Assembly: GCA_022836615.1 (NCBI GenBank)
Contig: MU405222.1
Span: forward strand, 310,001-374,000
DNA length: 64,000 nucleotides
Direction of reading: 5' to 3'
DNA from: Annulohypoxylon bovei var. microspora
Lineage: Eukaryota; Ascomycota; Sordariomycetes; Xylariales; Hypoxylaceae
The first letter of the stretch is position 1, and every line of letters starts with the position of its first letter. This document shows, piece by piece, positions 21,306-31,140 of the stretch. The translations under genes and the position numbers were made by a program. Under the pieces are notes generated by a model, which searched no databases, had not been told where the DNA came from, and saw only the letters and a list, made by a program, of their open reading frames with translations.

Positions 21306-22914
21306 TTATAGTTTACTGCTCCTTAACCTAGGTCTCCACTTGGCATATGGATGTTCCTCTGAACCTGGAACCAGCTGGTCAACGGCACCTGTATATACTA
21401 GCCCAGGATGAACTTGATCAAGGCTAGTGATGCCACACATCTGCATAGTGGTTTTTAACTCATCAATGAGGACTTTTGTGGTAAACCGGTTAGCACTACT
21501 TCTTTCTCATCTTGCCATGAGATATCGCTTAGAGTATAGACTTACCATTGACGAAATGTTCGACCCCTTCCTTCTCGTAATTCAACGCAAATAAAAACCC
21601 TCGACCAATACCTACTGCCTTAGCACCTAAACACAAGGCCTTGAAGATGTCAGTGCCCCTGGTGATACCGCCGTCGATATATACCTCCATCCTTCCAAAA
21701 ACATGCGGACAGCACTTCTGCAGTTCCAGCAACACCAATATTGTCGCAGGCACCGTATCTAAGCTCCTACCCCCATGGTTCGTTATATATATCGCATCGA
21801 CACCAACCTCCATGGCTTTCACTGCATCCATCGCTGTCTGAATTCCCTTCAACACGACGGGCAAGCCAGGGGCATTTTTCCGCAGCCAGGCAACATCGTC
21901 CCAAGTCAGGGACGCGTCAATAAAGCTGCCCATTAGCCTTCCCAACGACCCTCCCTTCTTATCGTTCTTGGCCTGTGCTCCAGACATAGGTGCCCTTAGA
22001 CTCTCGTTAGACTTGAGGCGCTCGTCTGCTTCCCTTTTACCAATAACAGGTGAGTCGATCGTCAGGAACACAGCTTTAACTCCGCGCTCTCGCACCATCT
22101 TTAGTAACACCTCCGATTTTCTTCGGTCCTTATCTACGTATAACTGAAAAAACACCGGAACCACACCTGCCTCGCCATCGCCATCGCCATCCCTAGCCAT
22201 CCTCTGTCCCTCGTCCTCAACAGCATCCATGACCTCAGGAAGCGGGAAAGAGCAACTCGTCGACACACACTGCGGAATCCCCATACGTTGACACCCCCTC
22301 CCCAACTCACGCTCGCCCTCGGGGTGGAAAATCCGGCCCATCGACGTCGGGGCGCAGAATATAGGCGCCTTAATACGATGGCCCAGCATCGTTGTGCTAA
22401 GGTCCACATCCCTCACGTCCCTCAGCACACGCGGACGAAGCATAATCTCATTGTACACCGACGCATTCCTCGCCTTAGTCAAGCAATCCGTCGCAGCCGA
22501 CGACACGAAGGCCCACGCCTTAGGGCTGAAGCTAGCCTCCGCCGCGGCCTCGAAGTCGCGCGCATTGATGAGACTTTCCAACGGCGGCTTTCCTGCCGTC
22601 GTTTGCGCCGGCTTGCGGGCTTGCGGTGGAGGCCTGGCCCATTCTTCGGTCACGGTGGCCTGGTCCAGAACCCCGACGCGGCTTGATGCTGGTAGCGAGG
22701 TCTCGATCAGGGACGGCGAGTGGACCTCGGCGTAGGCGGCTGTCGCGTCGCGGCCCGCGTGCTGGAGGAGCACCGCGGCACCTCCCGGGTGCTCGTGGGC
22801 GAAATGGCTGAGGTCGTAGACCGTGCCGTCGACGACGAGCCAGAGGTTGCCGAGGGAGCGGTGTTGGGATATTTCGTCCGCGCTTACTAACTTCTCGGTC
22901 TTTCCTGCGCCCAT
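21306..22914 (-). CDS. Cytochrome b5-fused FMN-dependent 2-hydroxyacid dehydrogenase with C-terminal SKL
   Basis: Flavocytochrome b2-type enzyme oxidising L-lactate or another 2-hydroxyacid. Two exons (21546-22914 and 21306-21472), 511 residues. The N-terminal cytochrome b5 domain has heme ligands in HEHPGG and AYAEVHS. The FMN barrel shows APIFCAPTSMGRIFHPEGE, FQLYVDKDR, AVFLTIDSPVIGKRE, LPVVLKGI, the active-site ITNHGGRSLD, YIDGGITRGTDIFKALCLGA and AVGIGRGFL. The intron (GTAAGTCT... gtGCTAACc ...AAAAG) adds the helical C-terminus with ELKTTMQMCGITSLDQVHPG and finishes RSSKL, a canonical peroxisomal PTS1 signal. No mitochondrial presequence precedes the b5 domain, unlike yeast Cyb2. Inference: a peroxisomal 2-hydroxyacid dehydrogenase or oxidase. 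Substrate cannot be told from sequence. Confidence 0.93.
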
Positions 22915-23863
22915 CTTTGCGAACGATGTAAGATCTACCTACCAAAGCTGCTAGGGTTAAGAGGAAGAGAGGGTCAAAAGGCTTTATTAGAGTCTTGAAT
23001 TGACTTCGAGAATCAGAAGCAAACTCGATCGAAATTCCGGCCGTCAAACATACCTACAGCTATTTAGTATATCCTTTCGAAGTCGGCGGAATCGATACCG
23101 AAACGTGGAGAAGACCTCGGATGAGTTAGCATTGCCGGCTTCCCCACGCTCCTTCCCGATCCGGCGAGTCCGGGGTTACCGTTCCCCGCGTTGTGGCATC
23201 CCACGATGTCTCGTTCCGATATGCATATCTGTAATTGTATTTATAAAATCTCTATTACTAAATAATAGATAGTGATTGGTCACTGGTCCTGTTAGTTTGA
23301 CCTTGCTAATGCATTAGTCCTATAGATCTAACGCGCTATATTAAGCTAAAAGGAGTGAAAAGGGGTTTGTGTTGCACACGCACGATATCCGATATGCAAT
23401 CCATCCTCGGAAAGCGCGTCGGGAATATCAAATTCTCAATCCCATATCAATATGAGAGGCCCAGGTCCTAAATTATCTTTCGTCGAGCCGTGGTCTGACT
23501 GGAAACTGGGACATTACAGTGTAACGCATACAGTAGCGTAAATTCGCCGAGATAACATACCTAGCGTATAAAGTAAAGCGTTTTATATCATCACAATGCC
23601 ACCACACACTTCCCAATAATAAGCAACATATTAATTCCACTATCCCTCTCCTTGCTCGGGCTCCCGCGATTAAGAAAAGCAACAGGTATCATATGCAAGA
23701 CACACCGCCGAGACGCCAGAATCCGGGAAAGAGAACGCCGCCGCCGCCCCTATATGTACAAGGAATCCAGATAAGCTCGCTTATTTATTGATATATCGTT
23801 TCGTTCTACGAAATCAGCCGCACCTTTTTCTGTCGTTGCTGTGTTATCGCTAGCGATTCGTAT
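22915..23863. other. Upstream region of the b5/FMN dehydrogenase
   Basis: 950 bases, mostly AT-rich, with a GC-rich island near 23140-23215 that holds several CGG/CCG triplets. No gene seen; the minus-strand frame around 23473-23682 lacks support. Confidence 0.45.
23171..23188. promoter_or_regulatory. Candidate CGG-N12-CCG inverted site
   Basis: An inverted repeat CGGGG-N8-CCCCG lies about 260 bases upstream of the b5/FMN dehydrogenase start. Everted or inverted CGG triplets are bound by fungal Zn2Cys6 regulators, and the flanking CCCCG/CGGGG also resembles carbon-catabolite (CreA-type) sites. This rests on motif and position only. Confidence 0.25.
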
Positions 23864-25274
23864 TCACGTACCCGGATATGGACGGTACGACTGGAAGTGC
23901 GGAGGGGGCGGCGGACTGAACTGGGAGTATTCCGACTGTGGGGGCGGCGTTGGATTCGAGATCCACGTGTATGTCGCCGGGTCGTCGGCAGGGTTCAACC
24001 CGTCTCCGGGTGTAATGGGCGATACTATATCATCGTCGTTCGGCTTAGGTGACACCTGCACGAACGTGGTCGTTGGCCTTGCCTGCGGATACATATTCCT
24101 AGGCACAACCGCAGGGTCATAACTAGCTGGTGGCGGTGGGTAGCCCGTAACATGCTGGGCCGAGTCTGTTTGAATCATTTGCGGAGGCAGTTCCCCATAA
24201 AAGTCGGAGTGGTATTGCGGTTCGGCTAGTCCTCCGGGATACACGCTAGAGATTCCGTAATCTCGGCCCGGGTACGGGGGTGAGCCTTCCATCTCTTTCC
24301 CTTCCATCCTCTCGTCCCTTCTTCTCCTAAGGCATCTAAGCAGGAAAAATATGGCAGCAACGATCAGTGCAAGTCCGGCGACACCACCGATTACGCTGCC
24401 CGCGATAACTCCGGCTTTTGATGTGCTACTGCCTCCTGATGCAACTGGTGTGGCCGAGGATGATGCACTGCTACTTGGAAACACCGTAACAGTTACTGGA
24501 ATAGTCGGGTCACTGCTTGTTGACGTGGTAATATCGCTCGTGGGGGACCAGCCTGGTGGTGGACTGGTTGCAATCGTACTGGATCCTGCATCCTCGCCGC
24601 ACGCTAGAAAACTGACTCCATTCAAGTTCTCGAAGAAATTCGCATTGTACAAGTAGGTCACACAATAGGGCTTCGCCGTATTGTTGCTTTCCTTGGCTTA
24701 GTTAAACGGACCAAGAGGAGTTCATAGTTTTGGGCTTACCAGATAAGAGTCCTGGAGTCTGATTGATATGATGCCGATTTACTGGATTCAATGCACGTCG
24801 TTGGTACCTTGCAATCACGGCGATTTGCCTCGCCGCAACATCCTGCAGCGTTTGCGAACTCATTCTCATAACAGTACTCTCCGTTGCTGCAACTAATAGC
24901 CGACTCTATTAAGAGTTAAGAGTTAAGAGCTTTTCACAAATAGGCCGCGTGAAATCTATAATTTAAAATCATCACCTACCATTAAGATTGCTAACTGGAT
25001 ATCCGCACGTAGCAGCGGCCGTAATAGTACTACTACTAGTCTGTTGCCGTCTCCGAAGATCGAGGTCGAACGGCTTGGCCCCCGGGGGCGCAGTCGGTTT
25101 CGGCGGAATCCATCCTACAGGATCTTTTTCGGCGGCAGCAGCACCAACGGTAGCAGTATGTCTGGCCGGACCCCAATTCCCAGCATCGCGACGGCCCCCG
25201 GACCAGAACAGCAAGCTGGCATCAACAAGAGCGATCGCATAACTCAAGGTGGCCAGCCTGAGGGCGGATGTCAT
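23864..25274 (-). CDS. Cys-rich single-pass cell-surface glycoprotein (Mid2-like layout)
   Basis: Three exons: 24980-25274, 24740-24905 and 23864-24686, giving 427 residues. The N-terminal signal peptide is MTSALRLATLSYAIALVDAS. The ectodomain carries a cluster of cysteines across all three exons: ATCGYP, ISCSNGEYCYENEF, GCCGEANRRDCKVPTTC, then LICNNTAKPYC and FLACGEDAG. A Ser/Thr-rich stalk follows (TSDITTSTSSDPTIPV, SSSASSSATP). The membrane helix is GVIAGSVIGGVAGLALIVAAI, with a stop-transfer RCLRRRRDER, then a long Pro/Tyr-rich cytosolic tail. This layout is common in fungi for proteins related to cell-wall stress sensors such as Mid2. I do not recognise a named Cys-domain family. The junctions depend on GT at 24979 and 24739 and AG just before 24905 and 24686. 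Confidence 0.88.
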
Positions 25275-27135
25275 GTTGGGTGACGGAGCGCAATTGGCAC
25301 CATTCGAAGATGGGCGTAAGCAAGAAGGGGAGCAGGAATTAAAAATCCGAGGGGGGCCACAGGCCGTAGGGGAGGGGGGTGCGGACGAGCCGCTTTTAAC
25401 CTGCCAAAACGTGAGCGGCGAACATCTTTTTACCTGCCGGGACCGGCTATGAAACCACCCAGTGAGGCTTCAGCTGAGACGAGATCCCCACCTCTGTAGT
25501 ATGGCTGATGAGACCCTGGGATTACTGGATGAGACCCTGGGGTGACTCGTGCGACGTCAGATTGGGGCGGAGCTCTCACCACCGGTACATACAAAGCAAT
25601 ATAAGCAAGCCCATAACATCCTAATACATAATCACTCATGTATGACTTATGTATGTATTCCTGGGCTTGCTGGGTATATGATGACCAACCGCGTTGAACT
25701 GGGTCGATTCACCCGAACGAACACACCAATCGGCCGGCCTGTGGGGTTTGGAACTTTGGGAAAGATGGGACGGGATGCTCCCGCAGAAAGAAACGCCGCA
25801 GCTTATCAGCTTATGTACTGGTGCTTTTCTCATGCGTCACTTGTCTCATTATTTATAATGATAAGTAACGAGCGGCGCCGGATTATCTGATTATGAGCAC
25901 GTACACATGGAGAGAGAATGGAGAAGGAAGCACAGGATGGGGGACGATCTGGCCCTAGTTAGATCTTTAGCGGCGCTGAACCGCATTTGCCAGAGCAGCA
26001 AGCCGCTCAGCCGGGGAGGTATTATTTTGCGGCTAGATCCCGATCAGGCCAGAATTCTAGCTATGCAGCTATGTTGTACCACCTAATTATTACTTGCCAC
26101 TTTATTGATGCAGCCAGGCGACGTACGTATTGGTGGAGGTGTAAAGTCCATATTACGCTGGCTGGCAGAGCACAAGAGCTGGCTGGAAAAAAAGGATTTG
26201 TCCGTGTTCTGTTCTCCGTGTCTCAACCCCGCAAAGGCGAAGGATTGAAAAAAAGGCACGATCTGCCGAAAATCATCCCTTAGAGCCTTTTGTCTGGAAT
26301 AAATTTAGTCATTTGTGACAGTCCAGTCGATCGGGACCGAATTCCGCACTGGTGTCAGCTTTGACGGCTGGTATCCGTTGCTGACGGGCGAGTGGTGATC
26401 TCTCCTATTCAGGCAGGTCCCGCAGCTTTGGCGTCCATTATAGATCGGCCATCCTTCCTCAAATATCTTCGTAGGAACTCCACGAATGACCATTTAATGC
26501 CATGAACTCTTTCTTTTTCTTCTTTACACAATCAATGAAAAGTTATGCCATCATTGCCCATACCTAGGTAAGTTCAAACCCGAATGAAGCTCCTTCAGCT
26601 CAATGAGGGGATCAGCATAGGAAGGAGTATGCAGTCAGCCTTGACCGCTAATTCCAACCCGTTTCATCATTACCTAGCACATACAAGGATATAAAAGGGC
26701 CTAATCGCTTGGTGGTTTGATCGAGCGAGTCCGAACTTGACAAGTGATCTGAACCAAGCACGTCTTCGGTGGGAAACGGATACCTACCTAAGCTAGGTAG
26801 GTGAAGGACGAGCATCTAACCTAGGTAGTGAGTTAAGCTATGAAGTTGTTTACGAACTATTAAAATAGAGGATTAATCTAAACATCAATGACTCCTCGTC
26901 ATCAAGAATCTTGCTCTGGTGACTAGTAAGCCTTTCTATATCTAACAGATCCACTTGTGGGTCATCTTCGCGATATAAATAACTGAAATGTTTTTACATA
27001 GGTAGGTAGCTAGATTGGAGTCTGCATTAGTTCCCATAGCAGAGATGGGCATCTACCGCGGATTAATAAGAGAGTTGTAGTTGAACCCTGGAATGTAATA
27101 GTCGACTGTATGTGTCGACCATATGAAAGAGAGCC
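25275..27135. other. 1.9-kb gene-free region with short repeats
   Basis: No supported gene. Near 25505-25545 the phrase GATGAGACCCTGGG occurs twice in quick succession. A TACCTAGGTA palindrome is at 26561-26570 and an inverted repeat at 26782-26802. Small frames such as 25549-25890 and 25987-26283 have no domain evidence. Confidence 0.5.
26782..26802. repeat. Inverted repeat ACCTACCTA-AGC-TAGGTAGGT
   Basis: Perfect 9-bp arms around a 3-base centre. One of several palindromic forms of the CTAGGT word in intergenic DNA of this window. Confidence 0.8.
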
Positions 27136-27672
27136 TCAAGTCATATGTCCAACAAGCTTTCTACGCTCTCGCAAGTCCGGCTCCTGAAGGTCTACCGCAT
27201 CAGGAACTTGTTGTTCCAGCTGCTGCTTCTGCCGCTTCGATGAAGGGTTAATCTCCTCGAACGTCATTAGAAGCTTATCTGGATCTTCAGTGTCTGAGAA
27301 ACGGCAAATATAATATTCGCGATCTTGACGATTCCTTATGAGCTGATCATTAGCCCTCCGTACCTCCCGTCTCGCTGCCATGAGCAGGCGCAAGTCCTTC
27401 CAGATCAGCCGAAGTTCGCGAAACGGGTACGTAGCAGACGTTGCGATCCGCCCCCAGAATCTAGGCTTTGTTGCGTTGTTGAGGCTCTCGGTATCTTCGT
27501 GATGGCAGAGAATAAAATCATCACCGTTGAAAAGCTGCTGGTTTCTTTTTAAGAATTCGTGCTTGTACAATGCGCGGAATGATACTTCCTTCGGAACATC
27601 TTCTTGGCGAAAACTTGCCCTCGTGACGGGGTTGCTTTCATAAGTAACGTTGAAGAGTGTATTGAACGCCAT
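27136..27672 (-). CDS. Hypothetical protein, 178 residues
   Basis: Single open frame beginning MAFNTLFNVTYESNPVTRAS. It is highly charged and helical in the middle (ELRLIWKDLRLLMAARREVR then RANDQLIRNRQDREYYICRF) and ends with a Gln/Glu-rich stretch (SSKRQKQQLEQQ) and LRERRKLVGHMT. No signal peptide, membrane helix or catalytic motif is visible. It lies downstream of and on the same strand as the C2H2 gene, about 700 bases away. I do not recognise it. The length and amino-acid balance make it more likely real than chance, but it could be lineage-specific or part of a larger, partly decayed gene. Confidence 0.55.
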   Translation of the reverse strand: MAFNTLFNVTYESNPVTRASFRQEDVPKEVSFRALYKHEFLKRNQQLFNGDDFILCHHEDTESLNNATKPRFWGRIATSATYPFRELRLIWKDLRLLMAARREVRRANDQLIRNRQDREYYICRFSDTEDPDKLLMTFEEINPSSKRQKQQLEQQVPDAVDLQEPDLRERRKLVGHMT

Positions 27673-28383
27673 TCTGTGAAAGATTAAAGCCGACTAGAAT
27701 TGGAAATATGTCATAAAGAAGTAGCGAGTTTGTAGGGGCAATGGTTTTACTCGGCTTTAGAACAGCTATCCCTAGGAAATTTAACGAAGCACCAAGCTTA
27801 TATACCTAGTTAAGTAGGTACATATTCTAGAAAGATTAGAGATAACTATGCTGAGAGATACGTCAAACTTTATAGTAGCCACATCATCTAGACAAAGATT
27901 AAATAGTGGCAAGGAAGTTTTGAGTGTTAGTGAGCACGGCGATGCTTTTGAATTAAAAGGTCAACCTTATTCTTATAGATTAACCCTGAACCGGAATGTT
28001 AACCATTTCCTAATACACAAATGTTAAACTAACTACAGTTCTAGGGAGTTACATAGGTAGGTATTACTATATGGATTAAAGTGAGTTGGTAAATATAACC
28101 TAATGGGCATACGCTCGACCAATAACACATTCGGCTTTAAAGAGGAATAATTAAAGGGGGGATTAAATGCGAATATATTATGAAACGAAGCCAGCTTAAA
28201 GAAATGGATACGCTATATCATTGCTTGCTCCTCCTAATCTATTAAATATAAGATGTTAAATTCATATTTTATCATATCCGTATCATGGCAGGGCATACTT
28301 ACACCTATCTCGATTTCAAGATCGCTCCAATGTAGCGGATAATATGAATGTGCTAACTGATAGATGTCTCTTTCCTGAAAGAC
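27673..28383. other. AT-rich spacer
   Basis: Between the 27136 gene and the C2H2 gene; AT-rich with CTAGGTA-type words near 27805 and 28052. No gene seen. Confidence 0.45.
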
Positions 28384-30626
28384 CTAGGCAGATCTTAGTC
28401 CTGTATTGAAGTTATTAGTATCCTAATTTACAAGCGTTGTAATATTGGGGACTTATTAAGGGATGCTTACATGTACCTTCGGCATCGGCATCGAATGTGT
28501 TTATATTAAATAGATCATCCAGGAATGGCTCATTGCCTATATAGGCTGGCTGTTCAATTGGGTCCGTCGTGCCCCAATTGAATATAGGGGTAGGATTGTG
28601 TTGGTTGGCTCCAATGTCACTCATTTGGTGCACGTTAATAGTATCCGGCGGAGGTATGAGGGCGATATTGTGATCGTAGCCTTCAAATTCTAATGGTGCA
28701 CTTTGAGTTGCTGCATTAATAGCATTCTCAAGTAGACTCATGATTCCGTATTGCAGATCAGAATCCCGAGCTACTTGTGGTAGGCTATTCAAACTAGCCT
28801 CGAAGACTCCTTGTATTTGAGTGAATACAAGAGGAAGAGGCGGCTTCTCGTAGTCTATATATGTTTATAATCAGCAAGGCTAAATCGAAGGTAGTATAAA
28901 TGTAACACGGGTAAGTTCTAGTATAGGAAATATTATCTTCGACTCACAGGGTGTAGGTGGCCTGTCTATTCCAGGGAACAAAACATCCCAAGCAAGGAAC
29001 CACCGGTCCACATCTGAAGGATTCTGATGGCCTCCGCGATTTCTTTTGAATATCTGCTTCAGTTCGTCCCACCTTTGCTGAGACATGCCTTCTCGTTCGA
29101 TCCCTTCTGATCTATTGCATCTTGGGTCTTGAGCCAGGTGATTGTGAAGTTCATCTGGCTTCTCAAAAATGACCCCGCATCGAGAACATTGATGTAGGAG
29201 ATGTACCCGTTCTAAATGACGCCTTCTCTATAATTAGCCGATACAATCATAGACAGATGGGTATACAGACTTATAGTGGTTGAACACTTTGAACCCAGGA
29301 CCTCCACACGACTTATATCGTGTTGCAGCCCTTGGTCCATATTTAGCTCCATCAGATTTGTAGTATGCGCAAGCATATCTCTTTTGGGGGATTGGCGCTG
29401 CTGAGGGACGGCGGGCAACCATGAGTTGATTCTCTTGGTCATTACCTTCATCAACTTGATTGCTCCCCGAGCCACTCGGAGAGGCCTCATTAGACTTTCT
29501 CTTTCTTTTTCTGGTTTCGGTACTGTCCTCATTGCAATCCGGGTTGTCAGAATGGCCAGTCCGGTCACCACCGTGTAGTGACATAGCTCCATACCCGTAG
29601 ATTTGTTGCTGACGATCTAGTGGTAGCTGGTGTAAGTAATCAATGACCTTTTCCGCTAGCTGTGTGTTGGATGAAAACGCTTGTCTGATCGCCTGATGTA
29701 GAGTATTGAAAGGATCATCTTCATCCTCGTCATCATCCTCAGATGATGTGTCCGTTGGAGTTTCGGGATCGGACAAGCTAAAAATATCCAATTCGTTGTA
29801 TGGCCAAAAACGAGCCCCAAGCCCACGTAGAGCGGTCACTTCTACCTGCTTTCGTATTTGAAAACTTGGGCTCTTGATATTTTCCTCTCGTTTCATCTTA
29901 TCTTCCAAAGAAATTCGAGCGTCTGAACGACCCAGCCTCCCAAGGGTCTTCCGTACCCAAATTGGAGATTCTGAAATTGTCGAATCATTTGTTAAGCTAG
30001 GGCATGATATTTCATGTTTATCTGTTTCATATCCCGTCGAATAGAACTCTCTTGAGTAGCCTAAGGTTAAGGGCTAAGTTCGTAAGTTGGATTAGTAGTT
30101 GAATTGGATTAATTAGGAAGAAAATAAAGGGGGTGGGGGCGGTTACCTTGCGTACGCTGTAGATAATCTTCAATAAGCAACTGATGTACCACTTGTAATT
30201 TCCCATGCTATGCTCATGTCCAACTTCGCTGTTTATTACGCGGGAAAATAAATTCTCCTCGTCCCATGGACTATAACATATTATATCTCCAGAAAAGACA
30301 CCCCACGAAGTCGAATCCAAATCACAAGACTTTGCTTCTTTGACTTTCTCCACGGCACCATCATTAATAGTACCTGAACCTACTTCAACTACCATACTGC
30401 CTGTAACATCAGCTGGGGCATTGGATGGCATCATTGTGATGACCGAGCTTCCACTTGAAGCAACGATATAGTATATTTCAATGTAAACCAAGTATAGCCA
30501 AAATTGAGGCGGAATATTAACAATGGCATTATATAATCTAAATGGGTTTATAGTCCAAAAGAAGAAGCGGTAACTAAAGCCGAGTTGAATAATATCACTG
30601 ATCCCCAACGGCACGGCTGGACCCAC
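28384..30626 (-). CDS. C2H2-type zinc-finger-like fungal protein (multi-exon, 5' end unclear)
   Basis: Likely exons 30147-30626, about 29267-30073, about 28948-29227, 28477-28854 and 28384-28400. The core begins RYACAYYKSDGAKYGPR, then TRYKSCGGPGFKVFNHYK, followed after an intron by HLERVHLLHQCSRCGVIFEK and ELHNHLAQDPRC. This pattern of paired Cys/His with CGGPG and RC..F..ELHNH is a fungal family annotated as C2H2-finger domain proteins. Before it lies an acidic Ser/Asp-rich region and a basic RKRKRK patch (possible nuclear signal). Exon 1 encodes hydrophobic PLGISDIIQLGF... sequence but has no ATG at its open start (GTG at 30626); the first in-frame ATG is at 30434. The 39-45-nt third intron and the last intron are tentative; without the latter the frame ends at 28415. 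Function unknown. Confidence 0.65.
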
Positions 30627-31032
30627 TAATATTCGAATATGCGCACTTCGATTCCCGAATCTAGCAGCGCATTTGCGCCGGTACTATTTCGGGTCAGGAT
30701 ATGTTACATTTGTGTAACCTGGATATCGTCATATCCTATTTCTGCTGAGGATACCTAGAGAAGGGCCAATCATCTTGTTCCGATGAAATTCAGTTGATTA
30801 CATAATCATTGAAGTTGGCTACAATGGGAATGTGAAGTCATACAATACCTAGTTAAGGATATATATAATGATATAGAAAAGAGTAGTTTAGGTGGAGGGT
30901 AACTTATTATCAATATACTGTGGCGTTTGTCTAAGTGTTTGTCTAAAGGGGCTACACCTGACATGACGTCTGCCCCTGCCTGGTGACTTCCTCAGATATA
31001 AGTTTCAATACCTAATCTAATATCACTTTTAA
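30627..31032. other. Spacer upstream of the C2H2 gene
   Basis: AT-rich, no gene seen; must hold the C2H2 promoter and possibly a missing first exon. Confidence 0.4.
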
Positions 31033-31131
31033 ACCGTACTAGAGAAATGGTTAACTCGTCGGCCTTCTATGCAAATATGCAAATATAGATCATAGAGCCG
31101 AAGATTCTCGGTTCGAGTCCGGGGTACGGTG
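31033..31131 (+). tRNA. tRNA-Arg (anticodon UCU) with a 26-nt intron
   Basis: The 7-bp acceptor stem pairs perfectly: ACCGTAC at 31033-31039 with GTACGGT at 31124-31130, with discriminator G at 31131. The A box begins TAGAG...TGG, and the B box GGTTCGAGTCC is an exact match to the eukaryotic internal promoter. The anticodon stem is TCGGC (31059-31063) with GCCGA (31097-31101). The loop reads CT-TCT-A and then an intron at 31070-31095, in the canonical position after base 37. Mature length is 73 nt. A run of T (31132 onward) is a pol III terminator. The D stem is short (GAG/CTC). Anticodon assigned by position; isotype follows from TCT. Confidence 0.92.
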
Positions 31132-31140
31132 TTTTTTTTT
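31132..31140 (+). terminator. RNA polymerase III T-run terminator
   Basis: Nine T residues directly follow the tRNA discriminator base, the standard pol III stop signal. Confidence 0.85.
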
